A DNA stretch of 5,255 nt from NCBI GenBank assembly GCA_964600845.1, contig CAZRJW010000041.1, forward strand, positions 1 to 5,255, written 5' to 3'. Made by a program: the position numbers and the translations under genes. Below are positions 4,099 to 5,255 of the stretch, in pieces. This DNA is from JAGOTP01 sp964600845. GTDB taxonomy: Bacteria > Patescibacteriota > Patescibacteriia > 2-12-FULL-60-25. How positions within the stretch are numbered: position 1 is the first letter of the stretch; every line of letters starts with the position of its first letter. The notes beneath the pieces were generated by a model. It was not told the DNA's origin. It did no database searches and saw nothing but the letters and a program-made list of their open reading frames with translations.

Positions 4099-5255
4099 AT
4101 GGCCAAAGGTAAACCTGCTCCTCAGTTCAACTGCACCAAGTGCGATGCGCAACTCTTAAAATGGTCCGGTCAATGCCCTGAATGTCAGGCCTGGGGCACG
4201 GTCAAAGCGATGGATGAAGGAGCGGTCGTTATGGCCGCTCCTGGCGTTGCTCGGCGAGCCCCCTCCGGTCGCGCTCTCCAGACCGCCGCCTTCTCTTCGC
4301 TCACAAGCGCCAGTCACGGAACCCATATCCTTCCCTCCATCGCGTTCTGGAAACGCGTTCTTTCTGGTGGGTTTGTCCCTGGTTCCGTGACGCTTCTCGG
4401 CGGTGAGCCTGGTATTGGAAAATCGACGCTTCTCGCCCAACTCGCGCTCGATCTTGCGAACCAAGGAAAGTCTGTTCTCTACGTCACCGGCGAAGAATCC
4501 CCCAGCCAGGTCTCCGGACGTCTCAGCCGCTTACAGCCAACCGCATTGCCGGAACTCCTTCATTTTCTCGATGCGACAGACGCGGCCAGCATCGCCGCCA
4601 CGATTGCCCAGAAACGCCCTGACCTAACAATCATCGATTCCATTCAAAGCCTACGCGCGAGCGATGTCCCAGGCGAACCAGGCAACCCAACCCAAATGAA
4701 AGCGGCAGCCGCCTTTATTCATGAACAAGCCAAGGCGCACAGCTGTGCTGTTATTTTGGTGGGCCAAGTCACGAAAGATGGCGATCTCGCTGGCCCACGT
4801 CTCCTCGAACACTTAGTCGACACCGTACTCATGATGGAAGGTGATCGCGCTCAGATGTCCCGCATCTTGCATCCGCTCAAACATCGCTTTGGAAATACCG
4901 AGGAAAGTGTCTTTTTAGAAATGGATGAGACGGGTCTCAAAGAGATTCCGGATGCAAGCGCCGTCTTTCTTGCAGACCGCCCACGCGGCATCCCTGGCAC
5001 CATCGCGGGTTCTTTTTTGCATGGCTCTCGTCCCCTCTTCGTCGAGATTCAGAGCCTTGTTAGCCCGGCCGGCTACGCTACACCGATGCGTCGTGTCAGT
5101 GGACTTGATGCGAATCGACTGAACCTCCTTCTTGCTGTGCTCGCACGTCGCTGTGGCTTAGGTTTTGGCGATCAAGATGTGTTTGCGAACCTCGTCGGTG
5201 GTCTGAGCTCAAGCGATGCCGCCCTCGATCTTCCACTCGCCCTCGCCCTAGCGTC
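4099..5255 (+). CDS. radA: DNA repair protein RadA/Sms (3' end missing)
   Basis: This gene is open to the window end: 385 complete codons of a family usually near 450-460. RadA is a RecA-like ATPase that promotes branch migration and helps process recombination intermediates in the cytoplasm. Visible in order are a four-Cys zinc finger (C12, C15, C26, C29; FNCTKC and GQCPECQAWG), Walker A GGEPGIGKST (101-110, K108), TGEES (about 131), Walker B LTIIDSIQS (D180), GQVTKDGDLAGPRLLEHLVD, and the family motif at 261-265. From about residue 320 (SLVSPAGYATPMRRVSGLD ...) comes the start of the Lon-like C-terminal domain. Two usually conserved positions differ: KHRFG replaces KNRFG, and GQVTK replaces GHVTK. 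The lysine and arginine of KNRFG are kept. The start ATG is supported by MAK and the immediate zinc finger. Upstream, AAAGGG at 4091-4096 is at best a poor, very close Shine-Dalgarno. The 23-nt spacing suggests co-transcription with the preceding gene. Confidence 0.96.
   Translation, partial: MAKGKPAPQFNCTKCDAQLLKWSGQCPECQAWGTVKAMDEGAVVMAAPGVARRAPSGRALQTAAFSSLTSASHGTHILPSIAFWKRVLSGGFVPGSVTLLGGEPGIGKSTLLAQLALDLANQGKSVLYVTGEESPSQVSGRLSRLQPTALPELLHFLDATDAASIAATIAQKRPDLTIIDSIQSLRASDVPGEPGNPTQMKAAAAFIHEQAKAHSCAVILVGQVTKDGDLAGPRLLEHLVDTVLMMEGDRAQMSRILHPLKHRFGNTEESVFLEMDETGLKEIPDASAVFLADRPRGIPGTIAGSFLHGSRPLFVEIQSLVSPAGYATPMRRVSGLDANRLNLLLAVLARRCGLGFGDQDVFANLVGGLSSSDAALDLPLALALA

Noticed and set aside
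4403..4627. Short + strand frame inside radA
   Set aside because: It is a different frame within the RadA ATPase domain, whose Walker motifs fix the correct frame.
4925..5122. Short + strand frame of 65 codons inside radA
   Set aside because: It overlaps the start of the RadA Lon-like domain in another frame and has no independent support.

Overview
The window looks like a chromosomal segment of an uncultured bacterium, most likely of the Patescibacteria/CPR group. I infer this from the two-helix T4SS-pilin-like domain typical of that group, the short thioredoxin-fold (DsbA-like) protein beside it, the compact gene spacing and the near absence of Shine-Dalgarno sequences. No rRNA or other marker is present, so this placement is an inference. 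A run of exactly 100 N marks a scaffold join, so this is probably a draft or metagenome assembly. By eye the base composition is slightly above 50% GC and fairly even throughout.

Layout (every gene is on the + strand): (1) 3-206 is the C-terminal end of a Clp/HSP100 ATPase. A probable intrinsic terminator follows at 238-262. (2) 267-1364 is an unrecognised protein with a long hydrophilic, disordered-looking N-terminal part and a hydrophobic, membrane-embedded C-terminus. (3) 1385-2083 is a membrane-anchored DsbA-family thiol oxidoreductase with a CLYC active site. An extended -10 element sits exactly where it would produce a leaderless mRNA. (4) 2087-4075 begins 3 nt later and encodes an exported protein. 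It has a signal peptide, a Pro/Thr repeat, a two-helix T4SS-pilin-like segment and the start of a C39-like cysteine peptidase domain, cut by the N gap at the putative catalytic Cys. After the gap comes an alpha/beta-hydrolase domain with a Cys-rich tail. (5) 4099-5255 is radA/sms, running off the window end.

Genes 2-4 form an envelope module sitting between a clp gene and radA, two genes that are neighbours in the classical clpC-radA order of Firmicutes. The tight pairing of the thiol oxidoreductase with a Cys-containing exported multidomain protein suggests that the former helps fold the latter. The most interesting object is the pilin-like / C39-like / alpha/beta-hydrolase protein. Its continuity is not proven, because the 100-N gap is almost certainly a placeholder and is too short to hold the rest of a C39 domain. 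The gap could hide a gene boundary. No CRISPR array, tRNA, rRNA or insertion sequence is visible, and no stretch over 300 bases lacks a gene.
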